Origin: Phyllostachys edulis
Lineage: Eukaryota; Streptophyta; Magnoliopsida; Poales; Poaceae
Length of the DNA stretch: 64,000 nt
Direction of reading: 5' to 3'
Assembly: GCA_036346405.1 (NCBI GenBank)
Contig: CM070554.1
Span: 42,274,204 to 42,338,203 of the forward strand
The position numbers were made by a program, and so were the translations under genes. Below are positions 1 to 12,420 of the stretch, in pieces (the stretch's first letter is position 1; the number at the start of each line of letters is the position of its first letter). Under the pieces are notes generated by a model. It had not been told where the DNA came from. It saw only the letters and a program-made list of their open reading frames with translations, and did not search any database.

Positions 1-1467
1 TGGCTCCTCTGTGGACAGCACGCAGAGGCCATTGTGTTTGATGCCGTTTTCCATGCTGGTGTCATCGTACAAGTCGTGCACCCTCCTGTAGTGCTGCGGT
101 ATACCATCCAAGTTGAGCGTGCCGCCGGTGGGTGGGGAGGCCCACTCGATGCTGCTCGGTGTAGACATGGCAGGCGTGCTCGGTGCATCGGCTTGAGGTG
201 TTGAGGAAGCAGCTCTTAGTGCATAGGGCTCGCAATTGTCGTCGTTCCCTGGCGCGCTCCCTTCTATGTGGTCGATGGCGTACTCGACGATGAGTGTGTT
301 CGTGACATTGGACACGTCAAGGGCTAGGTTCTCCTCCTAGTTCCACGACTTCCCTTTGTGTGTGACGTGGAGCTTGCGTGCCTTTGGATCGTAGACGTGG
401 TAGGCTTTTGCACCTTCTTCGTAACCGACGAACACCATCGGTGTGGACCTGTCTGATAGCTTCGTAATGCCTGGACCGACCTTCTTCACGTGAGCAATAC
501 AGCCGAACGTCCTGAGGTAGCTCACGTTTGGCTTGTTCCTGTTCCATGCCTCATATGGCGTCACGCCATCGAGACTTCGCGTCGGTGCTCGGTTCAGAAT
601 GTGCACCGCCGTCTTCACTGCTTCTCCCCAGAACACGGTAGGCACGCGCATGCTTTTTAGCAGGCTGCGCGCCATCTCCACCACGGCCTGGTTCCAACGC
701 TCTACCACTCTGTTTTGCTATGGTGAGTATGGAGCGGTGGTGTGCCTCTCGATCCCAAGCTCATCGCAATAGTTGCGGAACTTGTTGGAGTTGAATTCCC
801 CACCGCGGTCCGTGCGGAATACCTTCAACTTGAGATCATGTTTGTTCTCAGCCATGCTCTTGATCTTGCGGAAGAACTTGAATGCTTCATCTTTTGTCCT
901 TAGTACCTCCACCCACATATACCTGCTGTGATCATCAACGATCAGCAAAGTAACGATCTTGATCGGTGTCGCCCGATGTAATGGAGTGCGCAGAGGTCGC
1001 CGTGTGCGGCTCAACCCGCTGGCAGCGGGTACAAAGATGCACGGGGGAACAACACTCGGTGCTGCTTAGAAAGTACACAGCCATCGCAGAACTGCTCCAC
1101 TCAGTCAATGACCGGCATGCCCTTAGCCATCTGCTTGGCACTGAGGGCGTGCAACGCGCGGAAGTGTAGATGCCCATAGTGTGCGTGCTAGCGCCGCGCT
1201 ACATCATCTGCCTTTGTCAGCAAACACACGGGCATGATCAGGTTCAGGGTCAGGATGTACAACCTGTTCCTGCACCGCCAGACCCGTGTGAGTAGTCGGC
1301 GCTGTTGATCGAAGATGTACATCTCCCCATCCTCAATCACAGTCTTACATTCACCTTCGTCAAGTTGTCCGAGGCTGATGATGTTGCTGCGAAGTCGTGG
1401 GTTGAAGTAGACGTCGGTGAGCACCCGATGCTCGTTGTTCTTGCATTGGAACATCACCAAGCCCTTT
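1..1467 (-). pseudogene. Copia A pol fragment: pre-integrase and integrase
   Basis: This is the downstream part of a Ty1-copia polyprotein read on the minus strand and continuing off the left edge. From high to low coordinates I see a pre-integrase segment (about 1460-1190), traces of the HHCC zinc-binding region (about 1180-1020), then the integrase core with VDDHSRYMW (near 930), FRTDRGGEF (near 810) and the copia-typical ERWNQAVVEMARSLL and VFWGEAVKTAVHILNRAP blocks (700-600). The core should catalyse strand transfer of the cDNA. In-frame stops occur near 1190, 1015, 717 and 337, so it is not functional. The stretch 1-320 looks like the linker ahead of reverse transcriptase. The reading frame resumes the one broken at 40425, because Copia B inserted between them. 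Family assignment is firm; lineage is not assigned. Confidence 0.85.
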
Positions 1468-1627
1468 TGTAAGATTGAGGAGGCCAACTAGAGGGGGGTG
1501 AATAGGCAGTTTTAAAAACTTCTTTGGCTAAAACCGAGTTTTATACGGAATTGTAAATCAATTTGGTTTTGCACAATTAAAGCCTAAATCAACTAGTCTT
1601 TACTAAGTGCACCAACAATACGAGACT
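1468..1627 (-). repeat. 3' LTR of Copia B, piece 1 of 3
   Basis: This matches the first 160 bp (plus-strand order) of the LTR at 37803, from TGTAAGAT to the target site AGACT (1623-1627), where Gypsy C entered. Confidence 0.9.
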
Positions 1628-2043
1628 TGTCGGTGTTTTAGAACCGAACTTACGTAAAGATTGTTTGATTCGGGGGTTCCTCTAGGCTCAAAATCACACA
1701 AAGATGGAGACACGGGAATTTTATACAGGTTCGGGCCTTCTCCTGGGAGAATAACAACCCTACTCCTGTGTGTATGTATTGAGTATACTAGATTACAAGA
1801 TCAAGCTAGAAAACTAGAGTATTGTGCTTCTCAGAATTTGGGCCCTTCCCATTGCTCTGATGATCCTTTCCTTTTATACCGTCCCCAGAATGTACGCCGT
1901 TGGACCTCTAATAAAAGGTCACTTAATCATCCAGATCGTGGCGCCGTTACTGGAGGTTACTACAGGAGTTAAAACGTTCTTACGTCACCGGGCAATTATC
2001 ATCATAAAAGGGAGTTAACATCGTGCCATTATCTTAGGAAATA
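1628..2043 (-). repeat. 3' LTR of Gypsy C, missing about 379 bp of U3
   Basis: It matches 25165-25582 base for base apart from scattered substitutions and small indels, then similarity stops abruptly. The missing part includes the 29-bp tandem array. The outer TG end and target duplication are intact, so the loss was internal and not a truncation by the host. Confidence 0.8.
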
Positions 2044-3109
2044 AAACCCCCGTCGCCAGAGTAGTTTGTACCGGAGTCCTGTAAAGACAAGTTTTTTTGT
2101 TGATGTTGATATATAATCCTTCCTTTTTCCTGAAAAATCATCTTGTCGAGTAGTTAGCAACTCTTAAGATAATGGATGGGAAAAAAGAGCAAGACTAAGA
2201 ATTGAAGTCAAGTTTAATAACTTTATCCTAGCTCCCGACTATTTGCTTAGTTTATTTAGATAAACCAAGTAAATAGTACTAAATAGGTTTTCTGAAAAAG
2301 AGAGCGGTTTAGCTAACTTGTAGGTTTTCGATCACGATCAGCTCGCACTGGTCGAAAGAGTAGGAATAGGTCGACAATAGGAAGTTCCTTCTAGTGGGCA
2401 GGACCACATGCAGAGAGGAAAGGCTTCGACTAGGTGATGTTACCATCTCTGATCAGATTAATCAAATCAAGAACGGTCAACTTGAGTTAGATAAACTTCT
2501 GGAGTTCCTTTATAAAATTTGTCCAACTTATTTCAATGCACTCAATATGTTCACTATGGTAGCAAGAGTTAGAAACAGAACAACGCTAGGAAGTTCCTTC
2601 TAGTGGGCAAGACCACGTGCAGAGAGGAAAGTCTTCGACTAGGTGTTGCAACTTCCTCCGACCAGTTAAAACAAACCGAGTTTATCGAGAGTAGTTGAGC
2701 AAATTTGAAAGTATACTCTGCTTAGTTTATTTTCCAAAAAAGATGAATGAAGAAATAAACTAAGAGTTGGCTTGTTATTATTTCAACCATGTTTTGAACC
2801 CAAGCTCTTTGTGTTGGTAAAAAAGGGAGGAACGAGTCAACTCTAGGAAGTTCCTTCTAGTGGGCGGGATCACGTGCAGAGAGGAAAGGCTTTACTAGGT
2901 GGCGTTACCATCCTTTCAACCAAGTAAAGATGAACCGGTCTTGGTCATAGGATGACTTACGACCAGTGTGTTGTCGTGAGAAAGCTCACGACTAGGAACT
3001 GGTCGAGGGCAGACCTTCGACCAAGTTATGGCTAAAAGAATTATCAAAGCGCTACTCAAAGTAAAATAATAAAGATAGAAAGAACCTAATGCTTTACTGA
3101 ATGGTTGGT
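2044..3109 (-). repeat. Gypsy C 3' untranslated region with three copies of a 60-70 bp repeat
   Basis: There is no gene here. A block beginning GGAAGTTCCTTCTAGTGGGC and running into AGAGAGGAAAGGCTT starts at 2380, 2589 and 2846, spaced 209 and 257 bp apart. The role is unknown. A G-rich run on the minus strand, GACGGGGGTTTTAT (around 2050), abuts the shortened 3' LTR and may be the polypurine tract. Confidence 0.75.
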
Positions 3110-3585
3110 CGTTTACACGTAGAATTTGCGTAACTGATCGATATTCCAAGAATTAGAGAGAACCCGGTCGTCTTCCATTGCCAGTCGTACCGAGCCTGGA
3201 CACATAACTTCGACCACTGTGTAAGGACCTTCCCACTTAGGAGAAAGTTTGTTCCGATTAGACTGGGATTGAATCTTCCTCAATACCAAGTCACCTCTGA
3301 TAAGGCTGCGAGGTTGGACCTTCGATCGTAGTATTTATTGCCAGGCTTGTTGGTATCTTGTTGAGCAGTTAAGGCCTGATTTCTCTTCTCTACGAGCAGG
3401 TTAATGTCATCCGCTTGAAGTTGTAATTGGGCTGAGTCATTGAAACTCTCGACCCTTGTAGACCTGATCTTTAGTTCTGGCGGAAGCATGGCTTCGGCAC
3501 CAAAGACTAGGAAAAAGGTGTTTACTTTGTTGCGGACTAGCGTCGTCGAAGTCTTGATATCTTGAGGGTAATTCTTGTACCCAAG
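3110..3585 (-). pseudogene. Gypsy C integrase, C-terminal part
   Basis: The tail of the core reads FLVFGAEAMLPPEL (about 3500), then a coiled region (LQADDINLLVEKRNQAL) and KYYDRR. In another frame a GPY/F-type domain, LSPKWEGPYTVVEV, follows near 3215. The gene ends about 3110 with LRKFYV. It continues the integrase that breaks off at 19361. Confidence 0.85.
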
Positions 3586-6500
3586 TGTGAGACCCTGACG
3601 TTTATTCGGCTCATAATACTTAGTCATCCAATTGACCCTAGTATTATCAACCAAATAAACCGGTCTCGAGAGATGTATACTCCCGGGATGCGAGATACAT
3701 ACCTCACACCAAAAGAATGTATCAATTCCATACAACACATAGAACATAAGCAACAAACCAGAAGTTAATATTAATAAGGAAAAGATATTACAAAAGAGAG
3801 GCCCTTAGGCCAAATAGCAATAAATACAAAAAGATAACAGCGGAAGCAAAAGTGCCATAAAGATGGCTATAACACAAAGCCAATCAGTGTGCCTTAACCC
3901 CTAGGCATCTGACCGGACCGCCAAGCTAGTCGTCGAAGAAACTACAACACGTAGCACAAAAGAGAGGCTCTTGGAGCTCTCCTTCTTCCTCTGCAACAAA
4001 AGCCACAAAAATGCCACAACCACGGCGATGAGTACATAAAGTACTCCGCAAGACTTACGTGTGAGATAACAGTAACTATAAATAGCTACATGCAAGCTTT
4101 ATTTAAGTGGATGAGGCTTTGGACTCATTTTAGCATAAAGCAACATTTATTTGCAATAACATAGTAGATTGAAGGCAATTTGGCAAAGCATTTTTAAATG
4201 TTGAAGTAACAACGAGATAATAACATAATAACAACAATAAGAACAAACACGAAGTGACTAACCCTTAGTCACCACAACAATAGCATGAACTCCCGTTCAT
4301 ACCAACCCATCAAGTTTTAATTAAAAGGTTGAGACTAGTCTTGAGCGACCTTACCAAGCATGTCCATAACCTAGGGCGAGGCTATTGAATAGTTTTATCC
4401 TGCGAGGGTGTACCAATGTACCCACACGTCGACCGCCTTTCCTTTAGGCACACGACCTTTGGTGTGCGGCAAGCGCTAAGTCCTACGAGACATTTCCAAT
4501 GGACGATGCTAATTACGAGCCGCAACCCACGGGACAAGACACATTAGACAAACCTAACCGGTGCGCCAATGCTCCCTCCCAACACCACACACAGATTTTA
4601 TTAAAACATACCCACCAACCAGCTCATAATTAACACCTCCCAAAGTACTTAGTCAAGAGAGTCCCATATCCCCTCGTGTGGTTAGCACGCAAAAGCGCTT
4701 AACTTAGTGACCCAAGTACTCGGTCCTTAGGGACCCGGGCATACCACCACATTCCAAGAACCGCACCATCCATCCAATATGCCCAAGTCTAAATCGACAT
4801 TTTATTTTCGGTTTTGATTTTACAATTAATCAAAGCACAAGTGCTGGACATATAGGAGGAATAATTATACTTGTGTGATCAAGACCATCGACTATGTCGA
4901 TGATCGCCCATTACTACCGATAGCTAAGCATGTCTAAGCAGTTTTAAACGCAACTACTAAGTGATAAGAGCTCATCCAACGAGCTCAAACCACAGCGAAT
5001 AACCTAGGCTCATTGGTAGTAGAGGATAACAATTCCTACAGATTATGCAACTATAGGAAAGCTAGCGACATTTAACACAAAGTAGCATGCATACATAGAA
5101 GTAAAACAAAGTAGTAAGCTTTAAAGTAATGGGACATGATGGAAATGGTCAAACTGCTTGCCTTGCTGCTGGTCACTTTGTTGCGGAGGGTCGCTTATGG
5201 ATCACCACAAATGTCGAAACCTAACGGAAAAACGATAAAGAACCGATAAGAACGATTTAAAGACAACAAAGACAGCACAGCAAACGAACTCCAAATTCTC
5301 TGAAATTTCTACAGCAGTAAGAGGGTGATTTTTAGGAATTTAGCAACAAGAACCAATGGATTTGGATTCTTAATGCAAAAGTTATGAGCAAAACAATTCT
5401 GCTCAGCCCCTGAAAATACCAAACTGCACTATTCACTAATTTAATTATGAGGCAACATTTTCTAGAACAGTGGTGAGGCTGAAATTTTTACTGCAAAACC
5501 AGCACCTCATGAGATGAATAACACAATTGAGTTCATCTCATTTGGAGCTATTATGCACTTTCTATAATTTTTCAAAAACAAGAACTTGAACAAAATTATA
5601 ATGCACAAGTCCTCATTTTTCTAACAGCAACATGCTCAAAACTAATTTTCTTAGTGAGTTCATTAATAGAGGAAACCAACAAAGTTGGTCTCACTCAAAA
5701 ACAACCTACAGAGCAGTAGTTATGAATTTTACAAGCTAAGCATTAATTTGAATGTATATTAAAAAGGGAGTTTTAAAATCTAGTGGCTAACTGTGCTCTG
5801 GAGCTGAACTCAACTTACAACCATTTTTGGATTAAAGTCAAGTTTAAGACAGAGCTAACACAACTTGAATGACCTCATTTGGATTTAAGAAGAAAAAGAT
5901 ATGAAATTCTAAAGTTTATACCTCAGTTCAGTTCATACTTAAGAATTTACTGACCTTCCTAACATTCACAAAGACATGGGAGGTCGTGAGCCACAGATCT
6001 CAGATCTAACGGCTCAGACCTCCCAAGAGAACAACACACACACACATGGGAGGTCCAGAGGTCTGGACCTCCTAACCACGCACATGCGCGAGGTGAGGGG
6101 AGGTCATGGCCGAGATGGAAGATCTAACGGACCACAACATGGAAGGGAGGTCCGGAGCGGACCCAGATTAAAAGGGAGGTCCTCAATCGGTGAGATGACC
6201 TCGAGGAGGTCCCAGAGGAGGTCCTCAACGCCACTGCACTCCGGGGAGGTCTGACGGCTAAGATTGCGCCAAGGAGGTCTTGGACGCTCCAGATCTCCTT
6301 GGAGGAGGTCCGACATCCCAGCTCAGCGCGCACATGTTTGGACAGGGGCATAAATGCGCGTGGGACACAAGGAGGTCATGCGGAGGACTTAAAGGCGCAT
6401 AATAATTGGTGGATTTAAGGACATCAAGACCCACCCAATGATTGCGAGATTTAGCAATTTATGGCGATTAACCCCAAATGAGCTCTGTCCTAAAACGACG

Positions 6501-8898
6501 ACAACAACGCGGGTCGTTGCGTCCGACAAAATCCGTGTTCAAATATTTGGTTCTCGCCGGCGATGTAGACCTCGCCGGCGAGGTCCAATGGTACCGCGGT
6601 TCGCAATAACCACGCGCACTCCAACGGACCTTCTCTCAACGGCAAAGACGGTTTTGAACGCCGGGAGCCGGAGAGGACAGAGGTGACCCGCACGGGCAAA
6701 ACCGAAAAGCAAAAATGAGCTCCACGCGACAAACAAGCTTATGCCAAACTAAAGCTCCGCGAGATCATTCATGCGGTGCCAGATCTAAAGGACTAACAGG
6801 GCTTACCCGATGGTCCTAAGGTGCCGGGAGGTCGTGGAGGTGGGGGCGGGAGTTGGGGAAGACAGGGCTCCACGGCCAAAGCTCCAAATTTCAAGCCCGA
6901 CTTTGACCACCTCTGAAAACAAAATGCCCAACAAATTAGGTTAGGGCTTGATCCCGAGGGAAGGCACAAATGGAAGCAAGGAGAAAGGTGGGAAACCCCA
7001 AGGACCCTTGTCCACCGAGGAACTTCAAGTCCAACAATGGCGCCAAGGAGCTCTGCGGCTTAAAGTTCACAAGCACAGATGGGTGAGCAAAGAACAATGG
7101 CTTGTAAAGGAAGATAAAGGCACAAAGGGGTGGTTTTATCCTAAGGGCAATTGAGGTCGAGACCACCGGGCTAAGCTCACGGTGAGCTTGGCCCATGGCA
7201 CGGTCCAAAGGCAGGGACAAGACATAAAGGTTGACAAGGGCGTGCTAGAGCTTGACCTCGAGAGGCTAAAGTCGACCAAGATTAAATGCGGGTCAGCAAA
7301 GAGCTGTTATACATACTCCATGGCAGACTTGCATTAAATGCATTGCTCAGAGCTTGCCCGCGCGCCAGAGGAAGGAGAAGAACAGGGGAGGACTTTATGG
7401 CCGTTGGATAAGACCTGGGAGAGGTCCTAACCATCGGATCCTATTTTGAACCGTTAAGTTTTAAGTGGCTGGGAGGAGGTCCCAGCCACACGATCAAGGG
7501 CGAGGAGGTCGTGGCCCTCCGATCCCCTTAACGTGAAAACGCACGTGAGGAAAAGGGACAGGAGGTCCAAAGCGTTGGATCTCCATCCAACGGTGCGGAC
7601 CTCCAGTTGGGACTTAGCCGCACGCGAACATAAGAGACTGAGGGGAGGTCATGGCCTTTGGATTTAAATCCAAGGGCACTGACCTGATGGGGAGGTCTGA
7701 TACGATGCGCAACAGGCAAGGGAGGTCATGGCCTTTAGATTTAGATCTAAGGGCTACGATCTCACGTGCGCTGGGGAGGTCTGGTGCGCATGAGACAAAA
7801 AGGAGGTCGTGACCGTAGATTTTAATCTAACGGTGCACAACAAACGATGGGGGAGGTTGTGAGTGCTTGATAACACGGGGAGGTCGTGAGTCGTTGGATC
7901 TCGATCCAACGGCTCGACCTTGGTTAGGTGGGAGGTTTGTTTAGTTTAGGTTGAGAGGAGGAGGTCGTGGCCATGGATCTTGGATCCAAGGGCTATGACC
8001 TCACGTGGTGGGATGACCTGACCGAGTATGTTGAGGAGGAGGTCGTGGTCATGGATTTGATCCAACGGCCACGACCTCAACATGGTGGGATGACCTCATT
8101 GCGATGGTTTAACAAACTCGAGGAGGTCTTTGAGGTTTAACACACAGGGAGGTCATGACCGTTGATCACGGATCCAACAAGCAATGACCTCATGAGGTGG
8201 GGAGGTCCTTGCGGTGTTGACCATGAGGAGGTCTGGCGCCCACGCTGACCCGAGGAGGTCCACGCGGTCCGAAGGACTTCAAGGAGGTCTGGGTGCGTTG
8301 ATTGAGGGGAGGTCGTGGCCTTTGGATTGGATCCAACGGCCACGACCTCATCAAGGTGGGGAAGGAGATCGATGGGGTTAATGGACCAATTTTGCAAAGT
8401 GGCTAGCCCAAGGAACAAAGTAGGCTTTAAAATTTAGTTTTAACAAATGAAACTTACTGAATTATTTGAGATAGCAAATGAACTCCAAATTTGATGAAAT
8501 TTTAACTGGAGCTTGCTGACAAGAAGATTAACCTTACATAAAATTTCCAGAGGTTATTATGCAATGCATTTTTCTCAGGAAATTCATTAAGGTTGTTTAA
8601 AGGATTGTTTTACCTCCAAAATTTATCAAACTAGTTTTACAACTTGTGATATTTTTCAGAGGGTCCCATATCAGTTTTGGGACCAAGGAAAATACTTTCC
8701 AATTGTTTGGCACAAGATTTAAAATAATTGGAAGAGGAATTTGACTTTTGGTCAACAAGAGCTTTGTGTTTTGGATTACACAACTCTTGGACAAGAATCA
8801 CATGAGATTTTAGGGTTTTTCAAGAGGTGAGAAAAGTTTTAATTTCTACACATATAATTATGCTTGAATAACCCTAATTATACATTTGGGATGTTACA
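3586..8898 (-). repeat. 3' LTR of Gypsy E (5313 bp)
   Basis: It is collinear along its whole length with 14068-19355. The first half (3586-5970) is unique AT-rich sequence. The region 5976-8350 is the GGAGGTC dyad array, and 8360-8898 is AT-rich and runs to the U3 start. There is no protein-coding capacity that I would support; open frames in it are short and unconserved between the two LTRs. Confidence 0.93.
5976..8350. repeat. GGAGGTC dyad array, 3' LTR of Gypsy E
   Basis: By eye about thirty GGAGGTC words occur here, many followed by GTGGCC or ATGGCC and a short dyad such as GTTGGAT..ATCCAAC (7574-7591), TTTGGAT..ATCCAA (7655-7672), TTTAGAT..ATCTAA (7734-7750) or GTAGATT..AATCTAAC (7815-7831). 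In several units the outer words also pair, as in GAGGTCGTGGCC with GGCCACGACCTC (8308-8349). Roughly 80-100 bp separate many units. The function is unknown. Confidence 0.85.
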
Positions 8899-8911
8899 AA
8901 ATCTCCCCCTG
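8899..8911 (-). other. Polypurine tract of Gypsy E
   Basis: The minus strand reads CAGGGGGAGATTT directly before the 3' LTR start TGTAACATCCC. Confidence 0.85.
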
Positions 8912-8933
8912 TAAATCTCGTCCGAGATTTGGC

Positions 8934-9451
8934 TCACTCAGTAAAGAAAGGTGGATAGTCCGCACGCAGACGATCTTCTCTTTCCCAAGTAGCCTCATCC
9001 TCGTAATGGTTTGACCACTGAACTTTAAGGAACTTGATGGTCTTATTCCTTGTCCTTCGTTCGGACTCATCGAGCACGCCAACAGGGTGCTCGCGATAGG
9101 TCAAATCTTCACGACATCGAGGGTTTCCAACGAGCTTCCTCGCTTGGAACACGGAGGCACTTCTAAGTCGGGACACATGAAAAACATCATGTACCCCTCA
9201 AGCAGCCGTAGCAACTCCAACTTATAAGCAACAGCTCCTTCTTCTCGATAACGCGTAGGGACCGACATATCGAGGAGCCAACTTGCCCTTGACGCCAAAC
9301 GTTGATGGCCCTTCAAAGGAGAGACTTTGAGATAAACAAAGTCATTAGGCTCAAAACGTAACTCACGCCGACGGCGATCCGCATAGCTCTTTTGCTCGGA
9401 TTGAGCCGGCGCAAACGCCACGAATAAGCCGGACTTGGCGCTCGGCCTCAT
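8934..9451 (-). pseudogene. Gypsy E integrase C terminus and chromodomain-like region
   Basis: A basic segment QKSYADRRRRELRFEPNDFV and the GPY/F-type piece SPLKGHQRL lead to the chromodomain-like region. This has PVGVLDESERRTRNKTIKF, then KVQWSNHYEDEATWERED (9100-8980), and the stop is at 8934-8936. Chromodomains at the integrase end steer insertion to marked chromatin. At least two frame changes occur. Confidence 0.82.
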
Positions 9452-10240
9452 TGATTGAGTCCGCCAAAGAGAGGTCTCTCACCGGTCTCGACCGGTTCAA
9501 CGGGTCCTACACTTTCTCCCGTATAAGGCCTCAAATGGTGCCATGCCGAGACTGGCCTGAAAGCTGTTGTTATAAGAAAACTCGGCGAATGGCAAGCATT
9601 TCTCCCAATGCTTCCCATAGGAAAGGACACAAGCACGAAGCATATCCTCCAAAACCTGGTTGACCCTCTCGGTCTGACCATCGGTTTGAGGGTGGAATGC
9701 CGTGCTAAAAGCAAGATGAGTGCCCATAGCCTCTTGCAAGCTATGCCAAAAGCGAGACGTGAAAAGGATCCACGATCCGACACGATCGTCTTTCGCACAC
9801 CGTGCAAACTCACGATCGCGGGCGATGTAGAGCTCCGCCAAAAGACCTACCCAAGGTCGGTCTTGACGGAAGAAAATGTGCCACCTTAGTCAATCGATCG
9901 ATGATGACCCAAATGGCATCATTCTTCTTGTGGATGTGGTAGACCGTGATGAAATCCATTCGATCGAATCCCACTTCCACTCGAGAATTGGCAAAGGTCA
10001 AGCAGCCCAAAGAGACGCCGATGCTTCGGCCTTGACACGACGACATACGTCGCTTTCGACAACGAACTCGCGATTTCCCTCTTCATTCGGGTCCACCAAA
10101 ATCTCAAAGGAGATCTTGATACATCTTTGTGGCCCCGGATGAATGGATAAAAGGCGAATCATGGGCTTCATGAGGATCAAATTCCGCAACTCCATGTCCT
10201 TTGGAACCACAAGGCGTTGTCTAACCTCACAACACCATGC
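9452..10240 (-). pseudogene. Gypsy E integrase, zinc module and core
   Basis: The second half of the zinc module reads VVESDVCRRVKAEA (about 10060). The core shows WVIIDRLTKVAHFLP (near 9900), ARDREFARCAKDD in place of the usual second catalytic block (about 9820), and AFSTAFHPQTDGQTERVNQV with the catalytic glutamate (about 9700). LPFAEFSYNNSFQASLGMAPFEALYGRKCR follows as two conserved blocks (9600-9500). Frame changes occur near 10000, 9810 and 9480. Confidence 0.85.
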
Positions 10241-10479
10241 TCATCCTCGAGAAAAGCACTTGGTCGTTCGGCCTTGACATTTGCCTTAATGTGGCTCACT
10301 CCCAAATCGATCGCCGAGCGGACTTGATCCGATCCACCAAGGTTGGTTGCACAACCATGGCAATGAGAAATCCATGCTCAACTATCTCCAAGTTGAGACG
10401 CCGGAATGCTTCGAGAAGAGAGGGCGAATGCTCCTTGAGCACTAAGGCATTACAATGCGCTTATGACTAAGCGCATCCA

Positions 10480-11040
10480 AGAATCTACATTAGCCTTGCC
10501 CGATGGTAGTGAATACCCATATCATAGTCCTTGATTAATTCCAACCATCTCCTTTGCCCGAGGTTCAGTCGGGTTGGGTGAACAAGTACTTGAGGCTTTT
10601 GTGATCCGAATACACTTCACAACGATTCTGGATTAGGTAATGTCGCCAAATCTTAAGTGCATGAATCACAAAGCAGCCAACTCCAAATCATGAGTAGGGT
10701 AGTTGAGTTCATGAGGTCTCAACTGTCTTGATGCATAGGCCACTACCTTGCCTTCTTGCATAAGGACACAACCGAGGCCTCGACGAGAAGCATCGCAAAA
10801 GATATCGAAGCTTCGATGGATATCAGGAAGAACAAGAACAGGAGCGGTGGTCAAACGCTCTTTGAGTATTTGGAAACTTTCCTCACACTCAGCGGACCAC
10901 AAGAACTTCTTGTCCTTCTTGAGCAACTCACATCGGCCATGATCTTGGAGAAGTTCTCGATAAAGCGATTTATAATATCCCGCTAAACCGAGAAAACTCC
11001 GCACATCGGTGACCAAATAGGTGACTCCATGAAAGAACAT
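10480..11040 (-). pseudogene. Gypsy E RNase H
   Basis: The connection segment GLAGYYKSLYREL lies near 10980. The RNase H begins with DIFCDASRRGLGCVLMQEGK and AYASRQLRPHELNYPTHDLE (10800-10670). The rest, HYLIQNRCEVYSDHKSLKYLF-like sequence, is in other frames down to about 10560. It degrades RNA in the RNA-DNA hybrid. Confidence 0.82.
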
Positions 11041-11056
11041 CGCGACCTTGTTAGGA

Positions 11057-11700
11057 TCAACGGCTCGCCTCTGCCGAAAGAATATGGCCTAAGAAAGCCA
11101 CTTCCTTCAACCAGAATGCACACTTGCTGAACTTCGCGTACAGGTGCTCACGTAGCTTGCCTAACACAAGCCTCAGATGCTGATCATGTTCCTCATCGTT
11201 CTTGGAATAGATAAGAATATCATCGATGAAGACCACGACAAACTTATCCAAATACTCCATGAATACCGAATTCATGAGATTCATGAACAAGGCAGGAGCA
11301 TTGGTTAAGCCGAATGACATGACGACAAAGGTACGTTACAAGCCGTAGCGAGTAGAAACGCCGTCTTTGGAATATCCTCAGGCCGAATTCGACCCGATGA
11401 TATCCCACTCTCAAATCAATCTTGGAGAAAACTCGAGCTCCAACAATTGATCGAAAAGATCGTCGATGCGGGCAATGGATACTTGTTCTTCATCATCACT
11501 TCATTAAGTGGGCGGTAATCAACGCACATCGCGAAAGTACCGCCCTTCTTCTTTAAGAAGATTGCTTTGGACAACCCCACGGAGATGAGCTAGGGCGGAT
11601 GAAACCCTTCTCTTGCAGCTCACTTAATCGCTTCTTCAACTCCACCAACTCGCTCGGTGGCATCCAGAAGGCCTCTTTGAGATAGGGGCGATGCCGGAGC
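11057..11700 (-). pseudogene. Gypsy E reverse transcriptase
   Basis: The fingers region reads in broken frames from about 11690 (ELKKRLSELQEKGFI, FAMCVDYRPLN near 11520). From 11320 the frame is open, with MSFGLTNAPALFMNLMN, the catalytic FIDDILIYSK (about 11240-11210) and FLGHILSAE. The active-site aspartates are present. Single-base breaks upstream prevent a full-length product. Confidence 0.85.
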
Positions 11701-12009
11701 CAACTCAATGACAAACTCGAGGTCTCGAACGGGTGGCATCCTCGAAGATCAGCGGGAAAGACATCAACAAAGTCACAAACTGTTGGGACTTCGCTAATAT
11801 CTGGAGCGGGCTTCGCTTCAAGCGAAGAGATGAGGATCTAGCGACCGGTGAGAAGCAAACCCGCTCACCGGAAGAACTAGACAGAGAGATGAGCTTCTGG
11901 CACAATCGATTTGTCCCATGTCTTTGAGACACCAATCCATGCCAAGAATCACATCTAGACTCATTTGAATGGAGAAGGATAAGGTTTGCTAAGAACCCTC
12001 GCCGATCTC

Positions 12010-12420
12010 GATAGGGACATCCCTACACTCAATCTCGGCTCTCAACTCCGAACCAGAGAGCGAATGAGTAAGCGAGACCGACAATGGAGAGGAAAGAAGC
12101 TCTCCAACAAAGAGCAAAAGACTCGTAAACAAAGGAATGAGATGCTCCTGAATCAAACAAGACAATGAGCAGGTGAGAGTTAACGAAAAGTGTACCTAGT
12201 ACGACGTCGGGTGCCTCCTGAGCCTCCTCTGCGGTGATGGCGTTGACGCGACCACTACCCACGCCTTGGGTAGCGGGACGATCTTCCGTCTGAGATGCAC
12301 CACCTCGACCGCGTCCTCCATTAGGGCGAGGGGTCGCCTCTGTCTTCTTAGGGCATTGGTTCGCATAATGCCCCTTCGTTGCATGAGAAACATGTGACCC
12401 CGGCACTGGTTATTGGGCCG
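12010..12420 (-). pseudogene. Gypsy E nucleocapsid knuckle and protease
   Basis: A CCHC knuckle is split by a frame change (CFSCNEG, then HYANQCPKK, 12410-12345). A glycine/arginine-rich spacer follows, and then the protease motif VLFDSGASHSFV (about 12205-12170). The catalytic D-S-G is intact, but the downstream half is out of frame. It cuts the polyprotein. Confidence 0.78.

Noticed and set aside
5976..8350. Many GGAGGT words that look like bacterial ribosome binding sites
   Set aside because: They belong to the dyad array of a plant LTR; no start codons or genes follow them at suitable spacing.
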